This document shows positions 17,320 to 26,729 of a stretch of DNA of 44,737 bases, in pieces. Location: contig CALUQB010000022.1 in the NCBI GenBank assembly GCA_944322815.1, positions 1 to 44,737 of the forward strand, written 5' to 3'. How positions within the stretch are numbered: the first letter of the stretch is position 1; the number at the start of each line of letters is the position of its first letter. The position numbers were made by a program, and so were the translations under genes. The notes beneath the pieces are model-generated. The model was given only the letters and a program-made list of their open reading frames with translations. It was not told the DNA's origin and made no database searches. Origin of the DNA: an uncultured Bacteroidales bacterium. GTDB taxonomy: Bacteria; Bacteroidota; Bacteroidia; Bacteroidales; UBA932.

Positions 17320-18009
17320 ATGGAGAAGAAAAAGATAATGGTCGTCGACGACGAACCCGATATCAGGGAGATACTTCAGTTCAATCTGGAAAACGCCGGT
17401 TATGAGGTGGTGCCTGCGTCTTCTGCCGAGACGGCATTGGAGCTTTGCGATCAGGATGTCGACCTGATACTTCTGGACGTGATGATGGAAGGAATGTCCG
17501 GATTCAAGATGGCCGAAGTCCTCAGGAAAGAGAGGCGCAGTCAGATACCGGTGATATTCCTGACTGCAAGGAGTGCGGAGAATGATCTGCTTACGGGATT
17601 TTCTGCCGGAGGGGATGATTACATATCGAAGCCGTTTTCCATAAACGAAGTCCTGGCGAGGGTGAAGGCCGTTCTGAAACGGAGCACGGCGATCCGTCAG
17701 GAGAAACCATTGGAGCAGATAGTCCTGGGAAAGCTCAGGATAGATGTGGCGAGGAAAATGGTATATGTGGACGGAGTGGCTGTGGTTCTGCCCAAGAAAG
17801 AACTTGAGATCCTGACCCTGCTGGCTTCGCATCCGGGAAGGATATATTCCAGGGAGGAAATGATCAACGAACTCTGGGAAGACGCCCCTTATGTCCTGGA
17901 CAGGACAGTGGATGTGCATATAGCACGTATCAGGAGCAAGCTCGGTATCTGCAAGGGCTATCTGACGAACAGGTCCGGCTATGGTTATTCAATGAATGCG
18001 GAAGAGTAG
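17320..18009 (+). CDS. OmpR/PhoB-type response regulator
   Basis: A transcription factor switched by phosphorylation of Asp53 in LILLDVMM. The receiver domain (1-120) also shows VVDDEPD, the conserved Thr in LTARS and the Lys in KPFS. The C-terminal winged-helix DNA-binding domain (about 130-229) shows LPKKELEILTLLASHPGRIYSREEMINELW and RTVDVHIARIRSKLG with GYGY near the end. I chose ATG 17320 (MEKKKIMVVDDEPD) because it starts at the receiver domain, is preceded by AGGA, and the -7 element lies upstream of it. The histidine kinase starts 2 bases after the stop, so they form one operon. Divergence from the phosphate transporter suggests a PhoB-like role; this is inferred from position only. 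Confidence 0.92.
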   Translation: MEKKKIMVVDDEPDIREILQFNLENAGYEVVPASSAETALELCDQDVDLILLDVMMEGMSGFKMAEVLRKERRSQIPVIFLTARSAENDLLTGFSAGGDDYISKPFSINEVLARVKAVLKRSTAIRQEKPLEQIVLGKLRIDVARKMVYVDGVAVVLPKKELEILTLLASHPGRIYSREEMINELWEDAPYVLDRTVDVHIARIRSKLGICKGYLTNRSGYGYSMNAEE

Positions 18010-18011
18010 AA

Positions 18012-19742
18012 ATGAACAGGAAAACCGTCAAAAGAAGATCATACAAAAGGCAGCTGCTGGCATATTTCGCGGCAGTTTTCGCTCTTTTTGCTGTCCTGCT
18101 GATCGTATTCCAGCTCAGAAGTGACAGGAACAGCAGGAAACTCATGCTTCAGGACAGGCTCTCATGCTATGCCGACATCGTGGCGCAGTCTGACGACTAT
18201 CCGTCCACTGTAGCACTCTTTCCTCCGGAACTGCGTGTGACTGTCATCGACAAGAACGGTCATGTGGTCTTTGATTCCGTCGAAGACAACAGTCTCATGG
18301 ACAACCATGGAGCACGGCCGGAAGTGAAGGAGGCCCTGAAGACGAAAGAGGGAGATGCTATCCGGAAATCGGATACCGTGGGTATAAATTATTTCTACTA
18401 CGCGAAATCATACGGCGGATATATCGTCCGTATGGCTCTTCCTTTCGAATATGATGTCAAGAAAGCCCTCAGACCCGATTCTGTCTTCATCCTGATAGTG
18501 GTTCTGGTCTTCCTTGTGGCCCTGTTCTTCATTATTTTCCTCTCTGACAAGTTCGGTGAGGGCGTATCGCGTCTGCACCGTCTGGCGGAAGCGGCGGAGA
18601 AAGGGCATGTGGACTATGAAAACATGTCTTTCCCTGATTCCGAGCTGGGCGACATAGGAAACCAGATGCTCAGAAGCTACCAGAGACTGGAGCAGAGCAA
18701 CCGTATCATCGCCCTGGAAAAGGAGAGGCTGCTCCTGCACCTTCATTATTATGACGGAGGCATAGCCATTTTCTCGCAGGAGCGCAGAAAAGTCTATGCC
18801 AATGCCAAATTCGTCCAGTTCGTGAACCTGATGCTTGACCGTCCGACTCCCGATCTCGATTCCATTTGGGACAGTGAAATATTCAGGCCGGTCGCCGAAT
18901 TCGTCTCCCGCAATACCAGGAATTCCAGGGTGGACAATGTCCCTGTCTTCCAGTACAATGTCGACAAGGGCGGCCGTGTCTATACCCTGCAGGTACTGGT
19001 GTATCCTGACAATGGCTGCGAGGTTTCCGTGAATGATGTCACCAATGTGGAAAAGAACAAGGTGATGAAACAGCAGATGACCAACAATATCGCCCATGAG
19101 CTCCGCACTCCTGTCAGCAGCATCAGAGGCTATCTGGAGACGCTCACGGTATGCAAGGACATTTCCGCAGAGAAACGGAACATGTTTCTGGACAGGGCGT
19201 ATGTGCAGGTCATGAGACTGTCGGACCTGATCAGGGATATAGGCCTCATTACCAAGATAGAAGAGGCTCCGGAGCAGCTGCATAAGGAGAAAGTGAATCT
19301 GAAAAACGTGGTGGATGAAGTGTCGGACGAGCTGCGCGACCGTCTGGACGATATGGGCATACTCGTCGAGAATGCACTTGAACCGGATCTGACGGTGAAC
19401 GGGAATCCGAGCCTGCTCTATGCAGTATTCAGGAATCTCATGGAAAACAGTCTCAAATACGGCGGCCGGGAAATAAAAATCCATGTAGAATGCTACGCAA
19501 AAGGGGACGGCTACTGCCACTTCTCATATTATGATACCGGAAAAGGCGTGCCTGACGAGCACCTCCCGAAGATTTTCGAACGTTTTTACCGTGTGTCGGA
19601 AGGCCGGACACGTGACGACGGCGGCTCCGGGCTGGGACTGTCCATAGTCCGCAACGCCATAGCTTTCCACAAGGGGGATGTCCGTGCCCTGAACCGTAAG
19701 GGCGGAGGTCTTGAATTCATATTTTCCCTGAGCGAGAAGTGA
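18012..19742 (+). CDS. Membrane sensor histidine kinase
   Basis: Partner of the response regulator immediately upstream. The 576-residue protein has TM1 (about 15-35), a ~120-residue periplasmic sensor region, and TM2 (157-177, SVFILIVVLVFLVALFFIIFL). A linker or HAMP-like region and a PAS-like segment (about 240-335) follow. The HisKA dimerisation helix is NNIAHELRTPVSSIRGYLET with the phospho-acceptor His362. The ATPase domain has the N box NLMENSLKYGG, G1 DTGKGVPDEHLPKIFERFYR and G2 GGSGLGLSIVRNA. Its layout resembles PhoR-type kinases, and the neighbouring phosphate transporter is consistent with phosphate sensing, but the ligand cannot be read from sequence. A terminator follows at 19813-19842. 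Confidence 0.92.
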   Translation: MNRKTVKRRSYKRQLLAYFAAVFALFAVLLIVFQLRSDRNSRKLMLQDRLSCYADIVAQSDDYPSTVALFPPELRVTVIDKNGHVVFDSVEDNSLMDNHGARPEVKEALKTKEGDAIRKSDTVGINYFYYAKSYGGYIVRMALPFEYDVKKALRPDSVFILIVVLVFLVALFFIIFLSDKFGEGVSRLHRLAEAAEKGHVDYENMSFPDSELGDIGNQMLRSYQRLEQSNRIIALEKERLLLHLHYYDGGIAIFSQERRKVYANAKFVQFVNLMLDRPTPDLDSIWDSEIFRPVAEFVSRNTRNSRVDNVPVFQYNVDKGGRVYTLQVLVYPDNGCEVSVNDVTNVEKNKVMKQQMTNNIAHELRTPVSSIRGYLETLTVCKDISAEKRNMFLDRAYVQVMRLSDLIRDIGLITKIEEAPEQLHKEKVNLKNVVDEVSDELRDRLDDMGILVENALEPDLTVNGNPSLLYAVFRNLMENSLKYGGREIKIHVECYAKGDGYCHFSYYDTGKGVPDEHLPKIFERFYRVSEGRTRDDGGSGLGLSIVRNAIAFHKGDVRALNRKGGGLEFIFSLSEK

Positions 19743-19767
19743 GAATCGGAAATCTGTAAGCGGAAAA

Positions 19768-19799
19768 GCGATATTTTTTAGGATATATTACAATATCGC
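19768..19799. repeat. Inverted repeat after the kinase gene
   Basis: GCGATATT (19768-19775) and AATATCGC (19792-19799) form an 8-bp perfect stem. It is the first of three consecutive inverted repeats in the ~225-base gap between the kinase and susC. Confidence 0.6.
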
Positions 19800-19812
19800 C
19801 GCTGTTCCTTAT

Positions 19813-19842
19813 AAATCCCGCCTTTGAGACGGGATTTTGTTA
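19813..19842 (+). terminator. Terminator of the two-component operon
   Basis: AAATCCCG (19813-19820) and CGGGATTT (19830-19837) form an 8-bp stem with a 9-base loop, followed by a short T-rich tail (TTGTT). Confidence 0.65.
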
Positions 19843-19869
19843 TAATTCATTATCAGAAAATGAATTATA
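19841..19869. promoter_or_regulatory. Inverted repeat just upstream of the susC promoter
   Basis: TATAATTCATT (19841-19851) and AATGAATTATA (19859-19869) form a perfect 11-bp inverted repeat with a 7-base centre. It ends 24 bases before the -33 element, a position suited to an activator or repressor site. Confidence 0.45.
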
Positions 19870-19892
19870 GAGGTTAAAAAATGAAATTAATA

Positions 19893-19924
19893 TTGTTTTT
19901 TATAAATTTAATTTCATATTTTTG
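19893..19924 (+). promoter_or_regulatory. Promoter of the SusCD-Omp28 locus
   Basis: TTG at 19893-19895, a 21-base spacer and TATTTTTG at 19917-19924 match the Bacteroidota consensus. Predicted transcription starts near 19930, about 38 bases before the ATG at 19968. Confidence 0.65.
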
Positions 19925-19967
19925 TAGGATTTTTGAATTGAATACACCTATTACATTGTTAAATTTC

Positions 19968-22902
19968 ATGAAAGCGAAACATCTTCTTTTGTTAGTTTCC
20001 ATGCTCGTTTTGTCAATGTGGGGGGGGTACGTTCCTTGCCGCCCAGGACAGAATCGTTTCAGGAGTCGTCGCCGATGAAATAGGTCCTATCTACGGGGCC
20101 GCAGTCCAGGTCGCAGGTACGACCCATGGTACGACTACCGATGCAGATGGAAAATTCTCAATCTCAGTCTCTGAAGGCTCCAGCCTTCTCATTTCATGTC
20201 TTGGATACGAGTCGCAGCAGATTCCTGTAGACGGACGTGACGAAATCAATGTGGTCCTGAAGGAAGATTCCCATCTTCTGGAGATGGCCACGGTCATCGG
20301 CTATGGTTCCGGCAGCAAGATCGGTACGACTATCGGTTCTGCCGCCACGGTTTCCGAGCAGACGATAGAGAACAGGCCTACCGCCAATGTCGCGGATGCT
20401 CTCCAGGGCAAGGTGGCCGGTCTGCAGGTATATACCGAATCTGGGGAACCTTCTGCCACTTCTTCAATAAGACTCCACAGTGCCGGCTCTATTGCCGCGG
20501 AGACCACACCTCTGATTGTGCTGGACGGCGTGCCTGTGTCGACAAGTGTCTTCACTGCGCTCAACTCCAACGATATCGAGTCCATAACGACACTCAAGGA
20601 TGCCTCTGCGACATCCATATACGGTTCCCGTGCCGCCAACGGTGTGATATACATCACTACCAAGCGAGGCAAACGCAACGAGCAGGTCTCTGTCGTGGCG
20701 AGGGTCCAGGCAGGTATATCCCAGCCGGCTTCGGAGCGTTATGAGGTCATGACTTCAGAAGAGCTTGCCGGCTATCAGCTGGGGAACGGACTCATCACGC
20801 AGCAGCGTTACGATGAGATCATGGCGTCAGGCGTCAACACGAACTGGAGGAAATATTATTACAAGCAGGCAGCTCCGGTATACAATGTCGACCTGTCCAT
20901 AACAGGCGGTTCTGAAAAGACTGCATACTATATATCGGGATCGTATCTGAATCAGGAAGGTACCGCACCCGGATCATCACTGGAGCGTTATTCCTTCAGG
21001 TCCAATTTCGATGTCAATGCAAAGGACTGGCTGCGGTTCGGCGCCACACTTGCCCTGAGCTTCGACAAGCGGTCGCTGGCCAACACCACCAGCAACTCGG
21101 CATACAATGCTGCATTCATGTCTTTCCTGTCTCTTCCTTATGATACGCCTTATGACGAGAACGGCAACGAGAAGGAGGAGATAAGCGGATTCCGGAATCC
21201 GAACTACATGATATCGCAGCACCCGTCCGGAGGAAGCAATCTGCAGATAAACGGAAGTGCCTACCTGCAGATCACCCCGGTGCGGAACCTGAACATCAAG
21301 TCTGTATTCGGCACCAATTCGTACGCATACTGGGGATATGCCTATGAATATCCTACCTACTCCGGATCTCTCGGGAACGGAACAGTATCCAGGGTGCATC
21401 AGAACGGAGGCACGTTCACCATTACGAACACAATAGACTACAATGTCGATTTCGTGAACAACGAGCACAAGCTTTATCTGCTTGCCGGTCAGGAAGGCAT
21501 AGTGAGCGATGCCCTGACTTTCTCGGCACAGAGGAGCGGGCAGATCAGAAATGACATAATGATGCTTTCGGCTGCGTCCGGCATACCTTCCGTAGCCGAT
21601 TCCAAATCCAGCTATGCATTCAATTCGTGGTTTGCGAGGGCTGAATATTCCTATATGAACAAGTATATATTCGACGCTTCTGTCAGGAGGGACGCTTCTT
21701 CCCGCTTCGGCGCCGCCAACCGTTCAGGAATATTTTATGCTTTCGGGGCCATGTGGAACATGAAGAAGGAAAAGTTCCTGGCAGACAACCATGTCATTTC
21801 GGATCTCAGCCTGAAGGTGTCATACGGTACCCAGGGAAATGCGGGCATATCAAACTATGCGCATCTTTCACATCTGGCTACGACAATGTACGGCGGTGTC
21901 CTCGGACTTTACAATGCCTCTGAAGGCAACGAGGAACTGGGCTGGGAGACCCAGAGTCTCCTGACTGTGGCTGCGAGCATACAGTTCATACGGAGGTTCA
22001 CCCTTGACCTGGAGTTCTACAACAGGGTGTCTGACGACCTTCTCATGGATGTCCCTGTGTCCGCCACTACCGGATATACTACTGTCGGCAAGAATGTCGG
22101 AGCCATGCTCAACAGAGGTATAGACCTGACTCTCAATGCAGACCTCTACCGCGACAAGAACTGGTACGTGGGGCTGAACGCTACTTTCAACTACAACCAC
22201 AACGAGATGCTCCGCCTGTTCAACGGCCTTACCGAATATGCCATGACGGGAGCCGGTGCATGCTATGCCGTGGGCCATGATTTCTGCGAGTTCTACCTGC
22301 CTATATTCCATGGCGTCAATCCTGATACAGGAGCGCCGCAGTGGGAGACTGTGGATGCGGAAACAGGAGAGATCGGGATAACGGAGGACTTCAACAATGC
22401 CACCTACCAGTTCACCGGCAAGAAGTACATGGCTCCGCTTACCGGAGGTTTCGGCATAAACGTGGGATGGCGCGGGATATCCCTTTCCGCCGACTTCTCG
22501 TGGAATGCCAGGAAGTATCTCCTGAACAATGCGCTCATTTACCTTGAAAATCCGAACTACGGAGCCGTGTTCAACCGTTCCAAGAGGCTTCTCAATGCGT
22601 GGAAGCAGCCTGGGGACATCACTGATGTGCCTAAATACGGGTATCAGACATATCTGGATTCCAGCATTCTGGAAGATGCGTCCTTCCTCCGTCTGAAAAA
22701 TCTGACGCTTTCTTATGATTTCCCGTCAGAGCTGATAAGGAAAAGCGGCTTTATCGAAGGCTTCAAGGTATATTTCATTTCACGCAACCTGTTTACTGTC
22801 ACACAGTTTTCCGGCTATGACCCTGAGGTGGATTCCAACAAGTCTCTCGGAGAATATCCGAATTCAAGGGAATTCATGTTCGGTGTGCAGTTCACTTTCT
22901 GA
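19968..22902 (+). CDS. SusC/RagA-family TonB-dependent transporter, out of frame at a G8 tract
   Basis: An outer-membrane import channel that works with the SusD lipoprotein below. From ATG 19968 the frame encodes a signal peptide core (MKAKHLLLLVSMLVLSMW), then enters a run of eight G's (20020-20027) and stops at 20076-20078. The transporter frame is +1 relative to it. With seven G's the sequence would read on through GGTFLAAQ, a normal signal-peptide end, and give a ~977-residue protein. That protein has a carboxypeptidase-like N-terminal domain (VSGVVADEIGPIYGAAVQV), a plug (ADALQGKVAGLQV; VLDGVP; IYGSRAANGVIYITTKRG) and a barrel ending EFMFGVQFTF. No in-frame ATG lies upstream of the plug region; the GTG at 20251 would give a product without signal peptide. 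As written the gene is OFF; slippage would turn it ON. Confidence 0.9.
20020..20027 (+). repeat. G8 homopolymer, candidate phase-variation switch in susC
   Basis: Eight consecutive G's fall exactly between the hydrophobic core and the cleavage region of the signal peptide. Loss of one G restores the full frame, and gain of two would as well. Slipped-strand mispairing at such tracts is a standard mechanism of surface-protein phase variation. Confidence 0.85.
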
Positions 22903-22930
22903 TGTCTGAATTACAATACAAAAGGAAATT

Positions 22931-24520
22931 ATGAAAAAAGCGATATATTTGGTCATTTCATGCGTCATGACGGCAGTACTTGTACCGTCATGCGATCTGG
23001 ATAGGGAATCTCCGGACAGCATTCCGTTTGACGAGGCATTCAAGAGCATGGATGCCATCAGATCCCTTGAACTCGGGGCATATTCACGTCTTCGCACCGC
23101 CTATAGTCTGAGCAGCATCATCGCACCTGATATCCAGGCGGACTATGTGAATGCGGTATACGGATTTTCCAATACTTACGGCGGCATCTACCAATGGACA
23201 TACGATTATAGTGACTCCGATATCACTACGGCGTGGAACAATCTGTACGGAGCCATCTCCCAGTACAATTTCATACTGGACGGGATATCCGGCAGCCTCG
23301 GTTTCAACCCTTCAGAGGATGAGAAGCTTGAACTTGAACGGATACAGGGCAGGATGTACCTTATGCGTGCGATGTGCTACAGCCTTCTGGCCGAGCGCTT
23401 CTGCCAGGACTACGAGCAGGAGACTGCGGGAACGGAGTACACCGGACTGCCGCTTGCCCTGACACATGACACTTCATTGAAGCTGGACAGGTCTACACTG
23501 CAGAAAACATATGAGACTATACTGGAAGATCTCGGCAAGGCCCGCAGCATGCTTGCGGGAAGCGGGCGCGGTACGCCTGATGCCACGACCCTGAACACGG
23601 ACTGTGTCACAGCCATGGAGGCCCATGTGTACCTGCAGATGGATAACTATGGCAAAGCTCTTGACAAGGCCAAGGCGGTGATCGGCAATACTGCGTATTC
23701 TCTTGTGGATTCGGAGGAAGAGCTGCAGCGTATGTGGGAATATGATACCAGCGACGAGATCATTTTCAAGTTTTACGCAAGCACAATAGAGATAGCGTAC
23801 CAGTGGGGATACAATTTCTTCTATGACTACTATAGCGGTACAGGTGAATATTCTCAGATCTATCCCGAGTATATCCCGACCCAGACGTGCATAGACATGT
23901 TTTCTCCAGAGGACTGGAGGACAAGGGTGTTCCTGACCGACTGCTCGATGAACGGAGACTTCACTTTCAAGTCCGAATATGCATTGATGATCAAGGGTGC
24001 CGGCATGTTCGCCTACAAGGCTTCCGTCATAAGCAAGTACCCGGGCAACCCGGATCTGATGACATCGAATCAGAAGAACTACTACAATACCTTCAAGCCG
24101 ATACGTCTTGCAGAGATGTACCTCATCGCGGCCGAGGCTGCAGTCCAATCAGGAGCGACCGGTGAAGATGCGGCTGAGAACTGGCTCAATACACTCAGGG
24201 AGCACCGCGGCCTTGCCCCGCTGTCTGCCGTGACACTGAAGGATGTACAGGACGAGCGCTACAGGGAGATGATGCTCGAGGGGACCAGACTTACAGACCT
24301 CAAGCGCTGGAAGCTGCCGATGGACAGAGGCGAGTGGCAGGACGACATGCTCGGTCCGGACGAATACTATTCATGGACAGAGGGAGACTATGTTTCGGAT
24401 ATCGGAAAGGATCTCAACATCCCTGCGGGAGACTACCGTTTCGTATGGCCGATCCCTGCCGATGAAATATTCGCGAGCCCGCAGCTTGAAGCCCAGCAGA
24501 ATCCAGGCTGGAACCGGTGA
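22931..24520 (+). CDS. SusD/RagB-family surface nutrient-binding lipoprotein
   Basis: Forms the lid of the SusC channel and binds substrate at the cell surface. The 529-residue protein has a type II signal ending VPSC (Cys21). The family's TPR-like helical scaffold is visible: ITTAWNNLYGAISQYNFILDGI, an early ARMYLMRAMCYSLLAERF-like segment, and the C-terminal signature KPIRLAEMYLIAAEAAVQSG, WLNTLREHRGL, DERYREMMLEGTRLTDLKRW and FVWPIPADEI. Only 28 bases separate it from susC, so both depend on the same promoter. Its frame is intact, so when susC is OFF the lid may still be made. The neighbours are proteases and thioredoxin-fold proteins rather than glycosidases, so a peptide ligand (as for RagB) is plausible but inferred. 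Confidence 0.95.
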   Translation: MKKAIYLVISCVMTAVLVPSCDLDRESPDSIPFDEAFKSMDAIRSLELGAYSRLRTAYSLSSIIAPDIQADYVNAVYGFSNTYGGIYQWTYDYSDSDITTAWNNLYGAISQYNFILDGISGSLGFNPSEDEKLELERIQGRMYLMRAMCYSLLAERFCQDYEQETAGTEYTGLPLALTHDTSLKLDRSTLQKTYETILEDLGKARSMLAGSGRGTPDATTLNTDCVTAMEAHVYLQMDNYGKALDKAKAVIGNTAYSLVDSEEELQRMWEYDTSDEIIFKFYASTIEIAYQWGYNFFYDYYSGTGEYSQIYPEYIPTQTCIDMFSPEDWRTRVFLTDCSMNGDFTFKSEYALMIKGAGMFAYKASVISKYPGNPDLMTSNQKNYYNTFKPIRLAEMYLIAAEAAVQSGATGEDAAENWLNTLREHRGLAPLSAVTLKDVQDERYREMMLEGTRLTDLKRWKLPMDRGEWQDDMLGPDEYYSWTEGDYVSDIGKDLNIPAGDYRFVWPIPADEIFASPQLEAQQNPGWNR

Positions 24521-24554
24521 TGATCATGTCTAACGGAATAAATAAGGAAATATC

Positions 24555-25049
24555 ATGAAAGCAATTAGAACATTGATGCTTGCTGCAGCGGTTTTTTTCC
24601 TCGCAGCTGTGACGGCTGCCGCCCAGATACCGGCAGTCAACGTTGAGAATGCCAAAGGTGAAGTCATATCCACAGCCTCACTTGTCGATGGCAAGACTCC
24701 GATGATAATATCATTCTGGTCTACCACATGCAAGCCTTGCATACGTGAACTTGATGCTATCAATGAGCTTATGCCGGACTGGCTGGAAGAAGCCGAATTC
24801 CGTGTGGTGGCTGTCTCTACCGATGATGCCAGGTTTTCCACCAAGGCCCGCTCCCTTGTCCAGGGACACGGATGGACGGACTTCATAGACATTTATGACA
24901 AGAACCAGGCATTCATGCGCGCCATGAATGTCACGCTTACTCCGCAGGTCTACGTGGTCGACGCTGACGGAAAGATAGTCTATTCACACACCGGCTACAC
25001 TCCGGGAAGCGAGCTTGAACTCCTGGAGAAAATCAAGGAGCTACAATAA
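24555..25049 (+). CDS. TlpA-like periplasmic thioredoxin-fold protein
   Basis: A 164-residue exported protein: signal peptide to about residue 23 (ending TAAAQ), then a thioredoxin fold of TlpA/AhpC-TSA type. The redox motif is Cys59-Lys-Pro-Cys62 in WSTTCKPCIRELD, and the cis-proline loop is VTLTPQVYVVDADGK. Such proteins reduce or shuffle disulfides in the periplasm. It lies 34 bases after susD and 15 bases before the DUF6029 gene, in the operon. Three more thioredoxin-fold lipoproteins follow, which suggests a shared redox pathway, with this one possibly supplying electrons from the inner side. That pairing is inferred. Confidence 0.9.
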   Translation: MKAIRTLMLAAAVFFLAAVTAAAQIPAVNVENAKGEVISTASLVDGKTPMIISFWSTTCKPCIRELDAINELMPDWLEEAEFRVVAVSTDDARFSTKARSLVQGHGWTDFIDIYDKNQAFMRAMNVTLTPQVYVVDADGKIVYSHTGYTPGSELELLEKIKELQ

Positions 25050-25064
25050 ACAAAGAGACTACAG

Positions 25065-26684
25065 ATGACAAGGACCTTATACATCACGCTGATCCTGGCT
25101 CTGGCTGTTCCGGCCGCTGTGTCCGCCCAGGAGGAAAACTCCTCCAAAGGCTATCTCAGCGGAAGCTTTGAGACCAACAATATCCTGTATCAGAATGATT
25201 CTCCTACAGGGGCTGTCGCTCCGGAAAACCGGATAGGATCCAACAACTACCTGAAACTGGATTATTACAGGGGGAAGTTTTCTGCCGGTGCACAGCTTGA
25301 GGGGTACTTCCCCGTACTCCAGGACTACCCCATAGAGCTGACCAAAGCGAAGCTTACGAATTATTATGTGTCATGGACGGATGACGCTTTTTCTGTGACT
25401 GCAGGTACTTTCTATGACCAGTTCGGCAGCGGACTGCTGTTCAGGGCATGGGAGGACAGGACCCTCGGTATGAACAATGCCGTCATGGGAGCCAGGGTGA
25501 CCTACAATTACAAGGGTATCGTTTCCGTCAAGGCTTTATGGGGCCTGCCTCGTATGGGCATGGAGTTTTCCGACACCCAGGTAAGGGGAGGCGACATAAG
25601 CTTCGCCATTTCCGAGCTCGCCAAATGGGACGGGACCTACCTCGCTCTGGAAGGTTCTGTACTGAACAGGTTCGAGGACATCCCGGTGGATCTGGAGGAT
25701 GAAGGCGGCAAGCCAGGTTCCACAGGATACTCCGGGCGTATCAATTTCGAGCACGGCTCCGGATTTTTCCTCAAGGCGGAATATGTGGACGGAGGACAGA
25801 AGTACTACTCTAATCCGGACTTCGCAAGCGACGGGAAGATGTATCTCCAGAAGAGGGGCAATGCCCAGCTTGTAGAACTCGGATACAACAATCATGGCCT
25901 GGGCGTCAACTTCACTGCCAGGAGACTGGAGTGGATGACTTCGAAAATCATGAACAACTCCGTGTCCACTGCAAACCTGCTGAATTACGTGCCTGCTGTC
26001 TGCACCCAGTATACATACCTGCTGACCAATTTCCATCCGTATACTGTACAGCTCGGGGAACCTGCATACAGGAACAGCGGAGAAATGGGCGGACAGCTCG
26101 ACGTGTATTACAACTTCAGGCGCGGTACGGCCCTCGGAGGCAAACGGGGCATGAAGATACATGCGAATTTCTCCACGTACTACACTCTCGCACAGGAGGG
26201 GACTGCGAAGGCAGGCAACCTGCTGTACCGGGATTTCAGCGTGGATATAGAGAAACAGTTCAGCCGTAAGTTCAAGGCCCTGCTTCTCTATTCGATGCAG
26301 GAGCAGAATACCCATTATGGAGTGGGTAAGGCTACAAGACTCCAGAATATCGTCGTGGCTGACATGCAGTACAAGTTCACACCTACATTTTCCACGAGGC
26401 TCGAACTCCAGTACCTTGCCACCCATGAAGACGAGAAGGACTGGATGGCTGCTCTCCTTGAGGTGAATTTCGCTCCGTACTGGAGTATCTATGTGAGTGA
26501 CATGTATAATCACGGAAGCAGCAATGTCCATTATTATGCTGCAGGCGTAAGCTATGCGCGCTCGCGCACAAGGGTGTCACTCAGCTACGGACGCAACAAG
26601 GACGGATATGTATGTTCCGGCGGCGTCTGCCGTGTGATATCGGCTTATACTGGACTTAATTTGCAGCTGACCACATCTTTCTGA
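25065..26684 (+). CDS. DUF6029-type predicted outer-membrane beta-barrel protein
   Basis: Function unknown. The 539-residue product has a cleavable signal peptide (ends VSAQ, about residue 22), followed by alternating hydrophobic/aromatic strands throughout, e.g. NYLKLDYYRGKFSAGAQLEGY, KLTNYYVSWTDDAFSVTAGT, FKALLLYSMQEQN and WSIYVSDMYNHGSSNVHYYAAG. It ends in a typical barrel C-terminus, LNLQLTTSF. The QFGSGLLFRAWEDRTLGMNNAVMGARV segment resembles Bacteroidota DUF6029 proteins, from recollection of the family rather than a search. Such proteins often neighbour Omp28 and TlpA-like genes, as here. It could be the channel or scaffold for the adjacent thioredoxin-fold lipoproteins; this is inference. 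Confidence 0.72.
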   Translation: MTRTLYITLILALAVPAAVSAQEENSSKGYLSGSFETNNILYQNDSPTGAVAPENRIGSNNYLKLDYYRGKFSAGAQLEGYFPVLQDYPIELTKAKLTNYYVSWTDDAFSVTAGTFYDQFGSGLLFRAWEDRTLGMNNAVMGARVTYNYKGIVSVKALWGLPRMGMEFSDTQVRGGDISFAISELAKWDGTYLALEGSVLNRFEDIPVDLEDEGGKPGSTGYSGRINFEHGSGFFLKAEYVDGGQKYYSNPDFASDGKMYLQKRGNAQLVELGYNNHGLGVNFTARRLEWMTSKIMNNSVSTANLLNYVPAVCTQYTYLLTNFHPYTVQLGEPAYRNSGEMGGQLDVYYNFRRGTALGGKRGMKIHANFSTYYTLAQEGTAKAGNLLYRDFSVDIEKQFSRKFKALLLYSMQEQNTHYGVGKATRLQNIVVADMQYKFTPTFSTRLELQYLATHEDEKDWMAALLEVNFAPYWSIYVSDMYNHGSSNVHYYAAGVSYARSRTRVSLSYGRNKDGYVCSGGVCRVISAYTGLNLQLTTSF

Positions 26685-26729
26685 TGCTGTCAGTAGCTTT
26701 ATGATTGATAATTTGAAAAACAGGATGGA

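Noticed and set aside
18408-19520. Long minus-strand ORF opposite the histidine kinase
   Set aside because: Antisense shadow of a well-supported kinase gene.
20251-22902. SusC starting at GTG 20251 as a complete gene
   Set aside because: This would omit the signal peptide and N-terminal domain that are plainly encoded upstream in the same frame from about 20028; the apparent start arises from the frameshift at the G8 tract.
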